A stretch of 64,000 nt of DNA from a bacterium (GTDB taxonomy: Bacteria; Krumholzibacteriota; Krumholzibacteriia; JACNKJ01), in NCBI GenBank assembly GCA_024231955.1, contig JAAEPZ010000433.1, positions 1 to 64,000 of the forward strand, written 5' to 3'. The notes under the pieces were generated by a model, which saw nothing but the letters and a program-made list of their open reading frames with translations, was not told where the DNA came from and did no database searches. This document shows positions 43,600-53,271 of the stretch, piece by piece. A program made the translations under genes and the position numbers. Within the stretch, counting starts at the first letter, position 1. The number at the start of each line of letters is the position of its first letter.

Positions 43600-44089
43600 T
43601 GCTCGCCCTTTCCCGCTGGATTCGTTCACGGCATATTAGTCAGATCGGGCCCGGCGGTCCAGACCGGTTCCCGGACAGTTCACGACGACTCTTCGATAAC
43701 GGACGGGAATCATTCGTCATGGCCGGGCAAAATACCGGCGAACCATCTCTCACATAGCCGATCCGGACACGACGCGGAGGCTCATTCGGCGCAATGGAGC
43801 TGGTCCCGGCCATCGAGCCGCTGAGTGCTGTTTATGTTATTACCCCCACCGACGGACACTTCTCCCGCCCCCCAATAACACATGGCACGCCGACTGCTAT
43901 CTTGAGGGGTATACCGGCGCAACCCGAACATGGCGCCGGGGGACCCGGGATTCCCCATAGTGGAGACGGCGATCAGGGAGGCCGTCATCAATCCACTGCC
44001 GGAGCGACCGGGAGACGAGGGCACAGGCGTCAGCTCCTGCGGCAACGTTGGTGTTGCAGAGGCGGCCCCATAAAGTGGAGGAGTTAATC
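43600..44089. other. Divergent intergenic region (about 490 bases)
   Basis: It lies between a minus-strand flavoprotein gene and a plus-strand lipoprotein gene. Several open frames of under 160 codons occur on both strands, without domains or ribosome binding sites. No repeat, hairpin with T run or RNA gene was recognised. Confidence 0.4.
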
Positions 44090-45859
44090 ATGTTTAGGAT
44101 AATCGACAAATTACCGATTCTGATGATCCTGTTATTATGTGCAACCGGATGCAATTTTCTGGAATCCGGGGAGGATACAGACACCCGCGCCGATGGCGAT
44201 ATGCCTGCAGTGGTCTCCAGCAATCCGGAGGATGGAGATCACCAGATCAGTCGAACACCCGAAATCGAAGTAAACTTCAACGTGCCGATGGACAGGACAA
44301 GTGTCGAGGCGGCGACCGGATTCATTTTCGACTGGTTCGCCGTCCCCTTCGACGCAGTGTGGGAAGACAGTCTGACCTATCTGATCATCCCCACCGAAAT
44401 GCTGGCCTTCAATACGGCATATAGTGTCTATATCGGCACCGGGGCCATGAGCATGGCCGGCGATCCGCTGGATGCCCGGTGGACCATCAACTTCGTCACC
44501 GCCACACGCGAACCCGCCGTTGTGGAGACATGGCCCGCAACCGCCGAGATCGATGTACCGATCAACGCCAACCCCTGGCTCCGCTTCAATCAGGCGATGG
44601 ATGCGGCCAGCGTCGCGGCGGCATTGACCGTCTCGCCTGCGGTGGAGTACTCGTGCCAGTGGAGCGACGTCGACCGGCTGACGCTGGCGATCACCGGCGA
44701 TCTCACCCCTTTGACAGAGTATACGGTGACCCTGGGAACCGGCGCGGCCAACCACAATGTCGAGTATACGTTGACCGCACCCTACGGCTTCACATTCACG
44801 ACGGCGGCGGGCAGCGATTCGGAGTTGCCCCATATCACGGCCTGGGATCCCCCCAACGGCAGCCAGGGTGTGCCCGTCGACATCGGCGCCGTCACTGTTT
44901 CGTTCTCGGAGCCGATCAATCCGCTGACGCTGCTCCCCGAAATCTTCGACATGCGCATGCTCGTCTGTGTGGAGGAGTTCGTACCGATCTGGAACGAGGA
45001 CTTCACCGAGCTTACCATCACCTTTGCCGATCTGCCGGCAGGTGTCGAGTTGTTCATCGACCTCGCCGCCTTCGAGGATCAGGTGGGCAACCGGAGCGCT
45101 GATCCGGAGAGTTGGCGGATCGTCACCGCCGGCGACGAGGACTGGTTCCCCAATGGAGCGCACGACCAATGGTATGGCGTGCGCACAGGCGAGGGTGACC
45201 GCTGTCACCCCTGGGAATACACGTTCGTCAATCGGGTGAACGATGTCTACGGCAACGAATTCAACATCACCGAGTATGTCACCGAGTGCGACGAGGATGT
45301 GCCCGTGCGCGGCCTCCGCTTCAACAAACTGGCCGGCAGGGTCGAAGTGGTCGGCCTGGGCAAATACGCCTGGGACGACAACTCGAGCTCATGGGTATGG
45401 GCTGCCCTCATGCTGGAGCCGCGCCCCGACTGGTTGCAGTTGCCGCTGGAAGCGGGTTCAAGCTGGAGCGGCACATGCAGTCTGGAGATGGACATGGAGC
45501 CGGGCCTGGGCACCCTGACCTACAGCGCGGCACTGATCGGGCACGAGGATCTGGAGCTGACCTACTCCCCCGGGGAGGGCACCTGCCTGCCCCGCACCGA
45601 GGAGCCGGACAGCATGTCTCTAAGCGCCGTCCTGCCCGATTGCGCCGTCGTCGAGATGAATCATGAAGTCACGATCAACATTCCGATTGCCGATGGCTGG
45701 GAGACCGTCACGGTCCATTCGGGCATCGACACGGTCTGGTACTCCCCCGGTGTCGGTATGGTGCAATTGCACACGCACGCCAGCGATACCGATGCCGAGG
45801 GCTGCACCCGGACGAGTTGGTCCCGGGAGAAGATCTACTGGTGGTCGATCAATCGTTAA
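44090..45859 (+). CDS. Lipoprotein with three SbsA/Big_5 Ig-like domains
   Basis: A 589-residue lipoprotein. The signal peptide ends in CATGC with the lipidated cysteine at about residue 21. Three bacterial Ig-like (SbsA/Big_5) domains follow at about 40-145, 150-250 and 255-365, each opening with a P-x-DG or P-x-NG turn (SSNPEDGDHQISRTP, TWPATAEIDVPIN, AWDPPNGSQGVPVD). Such domains serve as spacers or adhesion modules on the cell surface. The remaining 220 residues are a beta-rich domain of unknown function. The start is set by GGAGG nine bases upstream. A terminator follows, and a second lipoprotein gene starts 230 bases further on. Confidence 0.8.
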   Translation: MFRIIDKLPILMILLLCATGCNFLESGEDTDTRADGDMPAVVSSNPEDGDHQISRTPEIEVNFNVPMDRTSVEAATGFIFDWFAVPFDAVWEDSLTYLIIPTEMLAFNTAYSVYIGTGAMSMAGDPLDARWTINFVTATREPAVVETWPATAEIDVPINANPWLRFNQAMDAASVAAALTVSPAVEYSCQWSDVDRLTLAITGDLTPLTEYTVTLGTGAANHNVEYTLTAPYGFTFTTAAGSDSELPHITAWDPPNGSQGVPVDIGAVTVSFSEPINPLTLLPEIFDMRMLVCVEEFVPIWNEDFTELTITFADLPAGVELFIDLAAFEDQVGNRSADPESWRIVTAGDEDWFPNGAHDQWYGVRTGEGDRCHPWEYTFVNRVNDVYGNEFNITEYVTECDEDVPVRGLRFNKLAGRVEVVGLGKYAWDDNSSSWVWAALMLEPRPDWLQLPLEAGSSWSGTCSLEMDMEPGLGTLTYSAALIGHEDLELTYSPGEGTCLPRTEEPDSMSLSAVLPDCAVVEMNHEVTINIPIADGWETVTVHSGIDTVWYSPGVGMVQLHTHASDTDAEGCTRTSWSREKIYWWSINR

Positions 45860-45910
45860 CAACCGCGGAGCTGGATTCCGCACAGCAAACAGATCTCCAT
45901 TACCGCAACC

Positions 45911-45943
45911 AGAGGTGGGCTCAGGCCCGCCTCTTCCGTTTTT
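45911..45943 (+). terminator. Terminator after the Ig-like lipoprotein gene
   Basis: AGAGGTGGGC pairs with GCCCGCCTCT (one wobble) around a TCAG loop and is followed by TCCGTTTTT, 52 bases past the stop codon. Confidence 0.75.
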
Positions 45944-46090
45944 GCTCCCGGGCGCCGGCGAAGGCACAGGTCTTCCATAGTGATGTTTACCCTGGCCGCA
46001 ACGTATCTCCGCACAAGAGGTCCAGGATGTTGATTGCCTTATTCCACAAGACTTTATCTGTCGACAGGCTCAAATAGCGAGAGGTCCCCG

Positions 46091-48535
46091 ATGCGCGGAA
46101 CCATCCAAAACACCCTGATCAGATGCCTTTTTGCCATCTGTCTGTTCTCTTTTTGCGGTTGCTCGGAGGATAATCCCGAGACACCGGTCACACCGCTTCG
46201 AGGTGAAGCCGAGGAGTGGAGTTTCGAGTTCCTCTCTGATCTTGCCATTGATGCCCAATGCATCCTCATCGATTCTCCAACCGAGATTACGGCATCCGTC
46301 CGCTTCGCCACGCCCGCCGATCACGTTCTGGACAACGTCTATCTCTGCCGCGTCGACACGCTCGACGCCCCCATCGACACGGTGGCGGTGCTGTATGACG
46401 ACGGCCAAACGGCAAGCGGCGACCTGATGGAGGGGGACTTCGTCTTCACCGGTCTCTCGGAGGCACTGCTCTACGAGCAGCCCCAGACGGTTTACCTGAA
46501 GACGGTCGTCGCTCTGACCGACACACTCAACCAGGAGGATCGCGTCGGCTGGTCCTCCACGGTGCGGATCGAGGTGCAGGGTACGGAGGTGGTCTTCACG
46601 AGCCAACCCGATATCACCCCGGAGGGGGCCTTCGTCTACACGACGCAAACATTCCGGATCATCACCGGTTTGAGTGTGGCCGACTCGCTCGACCTGCAGA
46701 GTATCAAGGTCTACAGCATGACCGACAACGGCGACACCCTCATGGTGCGCGGCGAGCTTTACGACAACGGTAATTTGGACAACGCGGATGAGATTCAGGA
46801 GGACGGCAACTTCACCGGGCTCATGGCGCCGATGACGTTCTACCGCCCCTTGATCGTCCGCTTCCGCGCTCTGGCCACCGCAGTCTCGCCGGAGTCGGGT
46901 TTGATCTACAGAGCCTGGTCGACCTTCATGGAGGTGCCGGTTGCATATAAGCTGTCGCAAACCAGCATCTTCGCCCGCATCCAGGCCATGCAGGACTCGG
47001 TCGAAGCCCGTTATGCCGCCGATATCTCCGCAGGATTGACCCCACTGGCGGCCAAAGAGGCCGCCATCGCCTGGATGCAATTGAGCGAGGAGATCACCGA
47101 GGCGTTCATCGCTCCGGATGAGGCTTCGGTCTGGGCCATCTACAACATCGGTTTCGAGGCCGGCATTCTCTTCCCCGACAACACGGCCGGGCCGATCCTC
47201 GGGCATGCGCCGGCGTCTCGGGTCGACAGGAGCTCTCTCCGCACCCAGCGCATGGATCGTGGTGAGTATATCGCGCAGCCGCACTATCCCTGGGACCGCG
47301 ACATGGCCGATCCAAATGAGGTGCACAGCAACATGGCCCTCGTGTTGAGTCCGCTGCACAGCTGGATCAACGACCAGGCAGGGGAGAGCGACCCCGGGAG
47401 CGATATTGCCGCGTTCTTCTCAGATTCCCACTGCCCCAGTTTCGATGTGGACTTTTTCCCCGACACGCTTGCCACCGTCGAGGCCTTCGCCGATCTGGAT
47501 CGGTACGGCGCTGTCAGCATCATCACCCACGGCACTCTGACCGCGGGTGGTCAGGTGTGTCTGGTGACGGGTGAGGTCATGAACGAGAGCACGGCCAACA
47601 AGTTCTACTGGGATCTGACATCCGCCGACCCGCGCCTCGTCTTCCTGCGGGTGGCCGGCGAATCCTACTTCGCGGTCAAGGGGAGCTTCTTCGGAGTCCG
47701 CAACCACAACCTCCCCAACAGCATCATCACAATTACGGCCTGTCAGGCCATGCGCAACAATTCGCTCAAACTGCTGCTCCAGAACAACGGCGCCGGTTTC
47801 GTGGGCGGCTTTGACGGCGCCGTGGGCGTGGCCTTCGGCAGCGATATCACCGTCGACTTCTGGCGCAATCTCATCGTCAACGGCTTGACTACGGGGCAGG
47901 CCTATTACGATCTGGACAACCTGACGGATCCGCTGCACGACGATTCGGAGTTCCTCGCTTTCGGCAACGGTTCCCTGCAGTTCGGCACCGATTTTCAGAA
48001 TGGCACATTCGAACTCGGCACGCTGGCGGCCTGGCGCACGGCCGGCGACGGTCGTGTGATTTCGCAACTGGGTGTCGAGCGTCCGGTGGACGGCAACGCC
48101 ATGGGGATCATCTCCACCGGCCTCGGCTACACCACCAGCACCGGTGAGATCAGTCAGGTGGTTTGCGTGCCGAGCGACGCCACGCAGTTGACCTTCTCCT
48201 ACAACTTCTTCTCCGAGGAATTTCTCGAGTGGTGCTCCAGCGCCTACCAGGACTACTTCGAGGTGATCATCATCCCCGAGGGCGGGGAGGAGGATCAGAT
48301 ATTCTATATCCATATCGACGACATGTGCGACGACGTTCTGCCCACCGACATCCTGTTCGATCAGGGTGGCAGCGGCGACGATCCGATTGGGGTCTACAAG
48401 TCCGGGTGGGTGGAGCGGAGCCTGAATATCTCGGCCTACGCGGGGCAGACGGTCACGATCCGCTTCGCCGCCGGCGATATCGGCGACAGCATCTTCGATT
48501 CGGCAATCCTGCTCGACAGCATCTCGATCGATTAG
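46091..48535 (+). CDS. Lipoprotein with caspase-like (clan CD) domain and choice-of-anchor-type C-terminus
   Basis: An 814-residue lipoprotein: the signal peptide ends FSFCGC, and GAGAGG precedes the ATG. Residues about 40-280 contain beta-sandwich domains with repeated DDG...GDL(M/-)EGD..F and DNGN...DEIQEDGNFTG turns. Residues about 440-610 show the clan CD protease pattern: hydrophobic strand plus His in VSIITHGT (H480), then hydrophobic strand plus Cys in IITITACQ (C551), as in gingipains, clostripain and CHAT proteases. The C-terminal 170 residues resemble a choice-of-anchor L-type domain (TFSYNFFSEEFLEW). This suggests a cell-surface cysteine protease. Only the motif geometry supports the protease call, so it is tentative. 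Confidence 0.65.
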   Translation: MRGTIQNTLIRCLFAICLFSFCGCSEDNPETPVTPLRGEAEEWSFEFLSDLAIDAQCILIDSPTEITASVRFATPADHVLDNVYLCRVDTLDAPIDTVAVLYDDGQTASGDLMEGDFVFTGLSEALLYEQPQTVYLKTVVALTDTLNQEDRVGWSSTVRIEVQGTEVVFTSQPDITPEGAFVYTTQTFRIITGLSVADSLDLQSIKVYSMTDNGDTLMVRGELYDNGNLDNADEIQEDGNFTGLMAPMTFYRPLIVRFRALATAVSPESGLIYRAWSTFMEVPVAYKLSQTSIFARIQAMQDSVEARYAADISAGLTPLAAKEAAIAWMQLSEEITEAFIAPDEASVWAIYNIGFEAGILFPDNTAGPILGHAPASRVDRSSLRTQRMDRGEYIAQPHYPWDRDMADPNEVHSNMALVLSPLHSWINDQAGESDPGSDIAAFFSDSHCPSFDVDFFPDTLATVEAFADLDRYGAVSIITHGTLTAGGQVCLVTGEVMNESTANKFYWDLTSADPRLVFLRVAGESYFAVKGSFFGVRNHNLPNSIITITACQAMRNNSLKLLLQNNGAGFVGGFDGAVGVAFGSDITVDFWRNLIVNGLTTGQAYYDLDNLTDPLHDDSEFLAFGNGSLQFGTDFQNGTFELGTLAAWRTAGDGRVISQLGVERPVDGNAMGIISTGLGYTTSTGEISQVVCVPSDATQLTFSYNFFSEEFLEWCSSAYQDYFEVIIIPEGGEEDQIFYIHIDDMCDDVLPTDILFDQGGSGDDPIGVYKSGWVERSLNISAYAGQTVTIRFAAGDIGDSIFDSAILLDSISID

Positions 48536-48552
48536 ATGGTCCACTGTTCGGC

Positions 48553-48587
48553 AAAAAAAACCCCGCTCGGTCGAGCGGGGTTTTTCA
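48553..48587 (+). terminator. Bidirectional rho-independent terminator
   Basis: AAAAAAAACCCCGCTC pairs with GAGCGGGGTTTTT around a GGTC loop, between two convergent genes. There are T runs on both strands. Confidence 0.92.
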
Positions 48588-48607
48588 TTTCCGAGCGGTC
48601 GGCATGA

Positions 48608-49528
48608 TCAACGTGCAGGCTCACGCAACACGCGCACATCGTCGCCCATGATCTCCAGCACCTCGACCGAGCCACCGTAATGCTCGGCCATGCCCGAATC
48701 GATACACCAGACGGCGGCGTCGAAGTAGGAGGTGATCCCCTCCTCTTGCACGGTATGACCGACAACCATCCGCTTCACGGACAGCGCCTCAAGCACCATG
48801 TTCAACGTATCGCAGGAGGCGGAGGTCGGTTCGTCCGAATACAGTCGGCTCCAGATGGGGCTCCGCGCGCCGCGGATACACTCCGGGCGTTCGGTCTCCC
48901 CCAGCAGCCAGGAACGGGTTTCGGCGTTGATCCGCTCAAGCCCGTAATCTATGTGACTCGGCAGGATCCCGCCGTGAACGAAAAGATTGTCGCCGACAAT
49001 CAACACGACATTGCGCTGGGCCAGCAGGCGGGCATACTTGCCGCCCGGCCTGAAGGCCGCGACCCGGGCGCGCTGCTCGACCGGGTACTCTCCAAGTGTG
49101 GGATCCGCAGGATCGTAGGTCACCGCGTCTTCGAAATCGACAAAACCGCCGGGTGTGATGTAGCGCAGGTCGAGAGCCGCGTTCATCAGCTCATGATTGC
49201 CGTTGAGCACATATACGGCGCCGCCGGTCAGGACGGCCTCCCCATGCAACTGCTCCAGCAGATCGAGAATGGCCTGCTCATCGTCGCCACGATCGAGTTG
49301 ATCGCCGGTCTGGACGATTATCGTCTCCTCCCCGATCCACTGATCACGTTCGTTGATCGCACCCGCCAGACGCAGGGCCCGGCGCGTGGCATCCAGATCA
49401 CCGTGCAGGTCGCCGATAGCCACGATACGCGGCGCGTGATGATTGATCCGGGTCGGATACCTCTCCGCGCAGGAGAGAACACACAGAGTGATGAGCAACA
49501 AACTCAGCAACAGACGATGCTGTTTCAT
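48608..49528 (-). CDS. Lipoprotein PPP-type phosphatase (Shewanella-like phosphatase family)
   Basis: A 306-residue lipoprotein (signal peptide ending CVLSC) with a two-metal phosphoesterase domain of the PPP type. Metal-binding motifs are complete: GDLHGD, GDQLDRG, NGNHE, a later HGG (LFVHGGIL) and VVGHT. The spacing and the GDxxDRG motif match the Shewanella-like phosphatases, a bacterial branch of the PPP phosphoprotein phosphatases, some of which remove phosphate from tyrosine. A lipoprotein signal would place it in the periplasm or on the surface, outside the cytoplasm where most protein phosphorylation occurs. The ATG at 49528 has GGGGG six bases upstream. Confidence 0.85.
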   Translation of the reverse strand: MKQHRLLLSLLLITLCVLSCAERYPTRINHHAPRIVAIGDLHGDLDATRRALRLAGAINERDQWIGEETIIVQTGDQLDRGDDEQAILDLLEQLHGEAVLTGGAVYVLNGNHELMNAALDLRYITPGGFVDFEDAVTYDPADPTLGEYPVEQRARVAAFRPGGKYARLLAQRNVVLIVGDNLFVHGGILPSHIDYGLERINAETRSWLLGETERPECIRGARSPIWSRLYSDEPTSASCDTLNMVLEALSVKRMVVGHTVQEEGITSYFDAAVWCIDSGMAEHYGGSVEVLEIMGDDVRVLREPAR

Positions 49529-49676
49529 CAGGAGCCCCCTTGGGATTTGGACAGGTTCATCATAGGACAGACCGCCGAAACCCGCCAGTCTTTCGGAGAG
49601 ATTGCGGCAAATCAAACAGGGACTTTACAACTTCCGGTCGCGATGGGACACTGGACCTAACCCGTTTGGAGGTAGC

Positions 49677-50099
49677 ATGCCGCGCATACAACTGAAGCCG
49701 CTTGCCGATTACCCGTTCGCCTGCGAAATGCCCGTGCGGATTACCGACCTGAACTATGGCGGTCACCTGGGCAACGATACGCTTGTGTCATTGATCCACG
49801 AAGCGCGGACGCTGTTTCTGGCGTCTCACGATTTCAGCGAGATGGACTGCGGCGGCGTAAGCCTGATACTGGGCGATACCGGAATCGTCTACCAGGCGGA
49901 GGCCTTCGCGGGCGATCTTCTGCGTATCGAGGTTGCGGCCAGCGAGCCGTGGCGCGGCGGCTTTCGCCTCCTCTACCGGGTTACGCGTCCCGCCGACAGC
50001 CGGACCGTGGCCTTGGTGGAGACCGGCATGGTCTGCTTCGACTACAAGTCGCGGAAGATCGCCGGCCTCCCCGACGGCGTACGGGGGATCTGCGTCTAG
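49677..50099 (+). CDS. Hotdog-fold acyl-CoA thioesterase (4HBT/FadM-like)
   Basis: A 140-residue single hotdog-domain enzyme that would hydrolyse an acyl-CoA or acyl-ACP thioester. The family start VRITDLNYGGHLGNDTLVSLIHEAR corresponds to the active-site region of YbgC/FadM-type thioesterases, with an Asp followed by GGHL at the usual place of the catalytic acid. The central helix and the strands GDLLRIEVAASEP and LVETGMVCFDY complete the fold. The ATG has GGAGG four bases upstream. It lies divergent from the phosphatase gene and convergent with an SDR gene that it overlaps by four bases at the stop codons. Confidence 0.82.
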   Translation: MPRIQLKPLADYPFACEMPVRITDLNYGGHLGNDTLVSLIHEARTLFLASHDFSEMDCGGVSLILGDTGIVYQAEAFAGDLLRIEVAASEPWRGGFRLLYRVTRPADSRTVALVETGMVCFDYKSRKIAGLPDGVRGICV

Positions 50100-50785
50100 G
50101 CGACCGTCAGGGCAGCCCCGTTGTCGGCGGCGTTCAGCGCCAGGAGGAACGGCGCCGCCGTCTCGGCCCACGCGTCCGGCCCCTCGTAGGCGGCTGCCCC
50201 CTCGCCAAAACAGCTGCGCAGCATATCCGTATCGATGATGCCGGGATTGACGGCAACCGCCGCCAGCCCCCGAGGCAGCTCCAGGGCCAGGGCTCGCGTC
50301 AACCCCTCGACGGCCCACTTTGTCGCGCAATAGGGTGCGACCTCCGGCGACACCGAGCGCCCCCATCCCGAACTGAGATTGGCGATGACACCCGTTGCCC
50401 GCCCGATCAATGCCGGAGCAAAGGCTCGGATTACGTTGGCCACCCCTTTGATGTTCACATCCACGACCTCGGCGAACTCCGCCGCCGACACCTCCCAGAG
50501 CGATGCATTCGCATTGATCACACCGGCGTTGTTGATGACCAGGTCCGGCGCACCATGCTCGGCCAGGAGTCGATCCGCCCAGGCCGCGACGGCCAGGGTG
50601 TCCGCGACATCGACAGTCGCAAGGTCATGCGGCTGGGGGAACAGCGGCTTCAGTTCGGCAATCGTGGCGACGGAGCGTCCGCACCCGAGCACCGTGTGTC
50701 CACACTCATCAAAACGGGTGAGCAGGGCTCGACCCAAACCGCGAGTGACTCCGGTCAGGACGATGAGTCGTTTCTGTTCGGTCAT
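50096..50785 (-). CDS. Short-chain dehydrogenase/reductase (classical SDR)
   Basis: A 229-residue NAD(P)-dependent oxidoreductase. The nucleotide motif is TGVTRGLG (residues 12-19), the structural motif is NNAG, and the catalytic triad is Ser in LSSGWG with Tyr and Lys in YCATK. A basic residue in GCGRS after beta-2 favours NADP(H). The length and the C-terminal segment (NPGIIDTDML) are those of small classical SDRs. GGAGGAG precedes the ATG. It is a single gene, and its substrate cannot be told from sequence. Confidence 0.88.
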   Translation of the reverse strand: MTEQKRLIVLTGVTRGLGRALLTRFDECGHTVLGCGRSVATIAELKPLFPQPHDLATVDVADTLAVAAWADRLLAEHGAPDLVINNAGVINANASLWEVSAAEFAEVVDVNIKGVANVIRAFAPALIGRATGVIANLSSGWGRSVSPEVAPYCATKWAVEGLTRALALELPRGLAAVAVNPGIIDTDMLRSCFGEGAAAYEGPDAWAETAAPFLLALNAADNGAALTVA

Positions 50786-51060
50786 GGCTCCTCCATCTCT
50801 GCCGTTGAGGCGCTCGACATGTTGACTCCGAATATACCGGGGTTCACCGACAACCCTCCACTGTAACCTTCCGCACCGATCCGTTCATCCTGTGTGCGGG
50901 CAGGGCTACGTCGTGTCCGCACACGCACACGTCGTGTCCGTTCGGACACGCAACCTGCGCTCACTCTGCCGAATACCCCTGTTTACAAGGGCCCTGGACT
51001 ACGGTACGGGATCTGCGTTATCCCGGCAAACGCAATTACCTGTCTGACAAGGAGGCGAGC
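50786..51060. other. Divergent intergenic region with direct and inverted repeats
   Basis: 275 bases between the SDR gene and the VIT-VWA/sortase operon. It contains two copies of ACGTCGTGTCCG (50908-50919 and 50929-50940), and the second runs into an 8-base hairpin, CGTGTCCG-TT-CGGACACG (50933-50950). The arrangement could be a regulator-binding site for the downstream operon. Confidence 0.45.
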
Positions 51061-53271
51061 ATGTCGGGTCGACGAATACCATTCAATCCCCGGATAACGC
51101 GACAATGGATCGATCATGTAACTCCGTCCGCTCTCGGCGGCATGCTGGTTCTGCTCGCGCTTCTCTGCTCCTGCACGCCGTCGGATACGCCCATCATCAC
51201 GGCAGGCAGCGACACCCTGGGCATCCCGCTCCCCGAGCTGCAGCATGCCATCGGCAATGAGGACAACAGCGGCTATGCGATCGCACAGGCGCTGGCCTGG
51301 GAGCCCGGCCCCCCAGCCGACCTGAATGCCATCGGAGCGGGCGAATGCCTGTGGCGGCGCGGGGAGGATCTGATCCCGTTGCCGATGCTGAGTACGGATG
51401 TCACGCTGCAGGTTACCGGACTGCTTGTCCATGGCCGGGTGCAGCAGACTTTCAGCAACCCCGGCGATGATGTGATCGAAGCCGTTTATGTATTCCCCCT
51501 GCCCGAACGGGCCGCCGTCAATGCCCTGGAGATGCGGATCGGCGATCGCCTCATCGTCGCCGAGTTGCATGAGAAAGATAAGGCGCGACAGGTGTATACC
51601 CAGGCGAAGAGGGAGGGGCGCAAGGCGGCCCTCCTGGAGAGTGAACGTCCCAATCTGTTCACCACCTCCGTGGCCAACATCAATCCCGGCGAGACGGTGG
51701 CCGTGACCCTGGACTACATCCAGGAGCTGGACTACAACGCCGGTGTGTTCAGCCTGGCCTTCCCCCTCACCTTCACACCCCGCTATACGCCGCCACCTCT
51801 GGTGGCGCAGGATGGCCGGTTATCACCGGCAATCATCGAAACGCTCATCGATGCCGCGCGCGTCTCGCCCGGCTTCAGGGTCGACGCCGACGCGCCCGTG
51901 CCCACGGCGCACCTGACAGTGAACCTGAACGCCGGTCTGCCGCTTGCCGGCATCGAGTCCCGGTCGCACGAGATGAACATTGAACAGGATGAGCGCCGTT
52001 GGACGATAACCCCCGCAGCTGGGGAGCTGGCCGCCGATCGCGATTTCCTCCTTTGCTGGCGGCCTGCGCTCGGTGGCGATCCCGCACCTGTGGTGTTCAT
52101 GGAGGAGAGAGATGGCGAACGCTATGCTCTACTCATGCTGCTGCCCCCGGTGGAGGATACGGAGGAGAGCGCCCTCCCCTCCTCGACCCTCTTCGTTGTG
52201 GACATCTCCGGCTCCATGGACGGTCCCTCAATCAGCCAGGCAAGGCGCGCACTGATGGCGGCCCTGGATCGCCTCGGTCCCGATGACCGTTTCAACCTGA
52301 TGGCCTTCAACGACCTTCACTACACGTTCAGCGACAGCTTCCGGATCGCCACGCCCCTGCAGATTCGCAGTGCGCGCGACTGGGTGGCGGCCCTCGAGGC
52401 CACGGGCGGTACCGAGATCAAACCTGCCCTGGATCGGGCGGTTCATCTGACCCGGCAGGTCGCTGATGAAGAGACCCGAGTGTGCCGCCTGATCCTGCTC
52501 ACCGACGCGGCAGTGAGCAACGAGTCCGCAGTGCTCAAGATGCTGGCCCGCAACCTCGGGGCAACCCGCCTCCACGTTGTCGGCATCGGACACGCCCCCA
52601 ACCGCTACCTGATGCGCAAGATGGCCTCATTGGGTCACGGCCTCTGCACCTTCGTCCCCGGCGACGGCGAGGTGGAGAGCGCCATGGGTGATTTCCTCAT
52701 TCGCGTCGGCAAACCGGCAATGAGCCGTTTGCGTCTCGCTTGGCGCGGTATCGAGGCGACCGCCGTCTATCCCCGCCGTCTGCCGGACCTCCATGCGGGA
52801 GAGCCGCTGTTCATCTCGGCGCGCCTGCAGGGGGAGCCGGCGGCGGATGCGGAGGTCGTCCTGACGGGCTTGCTCCCCCGTGGTGAGGTGCATACGAGTT
52901 TACCGCTGTCCCGTCCGGTCGGATCTGGTTCCGGAGTGGCCGCTCGCTGGGCGCGCACACGGGTGGGTTCGCTCATGGACAGCCTGCACGAGGGTGCCGA
53001 CCCGACCCGTGTTCGGGCCGCCGTGATCGATGTGGCGCGGGAGTTCAACCTGGTGACGAAATACACGAGCCTGGTGGCTGTCGAGAAAACCCCCTCGGCT
53101 CTCCTCATGGCGCAGCGACGCAATGTGCCGAACACGCTGCCCCGCGGTTCACGCCTGGGCAATCTGCCCTCAGGCGGAACGACACGTCCGCTGCGGATTC
53201 TGCTGGGTGGGCTGCTCTGTCTGACCGGTCTTTTGCCGAGAGTGCTGCACCGAAGCGGAGGTTTGTCGTGA
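51061..53271 (+). CDS. VIT/VWA-domain protein with sortase-recognition tail (class GN sortase target type)
   Basis: A 736-residue exported protein of the inter-alpha-trypsin-inhibitor type. A signal/lipobox-like segment (LLALLCSC, about residue 37) is followed by a VIT domain (about 105-240, VQQTFSNPGDDVIEAVYVFPLP), a VWA domain (about 375-560) with an intact MIDAS (VVDISGSM and later Thr and Asp), and a beta-rich end. The C-terminus has LPSGG, a hydrophobic helix and arginines, the layout of a sorting signal. VIT-VWA proteins paired with one sortase are known from marine proteobacteria (sortase target family). The sortase gene begins within the last codons, so the pair is dedicated. The likely role is surface attachment, with metal-dependent ligand binding. 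Confidence 0.85.
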   Translation: MSGRRIPFNPRITRQWIDHVTPSALGGMLVLLALLCSCTPSDTPIITAGSDTLGIPLPELQHAIGNEDNSGYAIAQALAWEPGPPADLNAIGAGECLWRRGEDLIPLPMLSTDVTLQVTGLLVHGRVQQTFSNPGDDVIEAVYVFPLPERAAVNALEMRIGDRLIVAELHEKDKARQVYTQAKREGRKAALLESERPNLFTTSVANINPGETVAVTLDYIQELDYNAGVFSLAFPLTFTPRYTPPPLVAQDGRLSPAIIETLIDAARVSPGFRVDADAPVPTAHLTVNLNAGLPLAGIESRSHEMNIEQDERRWTITPAAGELAADRDFLLCWRPALGGDPAPVVFMEERDGERYALLMLLPPVEDTEESALPSSTLFVVDISGSMDGPSISQARRALMAALDRLGPDDRFNLMAFNDLHYTFSDSFRIATPLQIRSARDWVAALEATGGTEIKPALDRAVHLTRQVADEETRVCRLILLTDAAVSNESAVLKMLARNLGATRLHVVGIGHAPNRYLMRKMASLGHGLCTFVPGDGEVESAMGDFLIRVGKPAMSRLRLAWRGIEATAVYPRRLPDLHAGEPLFISARLQGEPAADAEVVLTGLLPRGEVHTSLPLSRPVGSGSGVAARWARTRVGSLMDSLHEGADPTRVRAAVIDVAREFNLVTKYTSLVAVEKTPSALLMAQRRNVPNTLPRGSRLGNLPSGGTTRPLRILLGGLLCLTGLLPRVLHRSGGLS

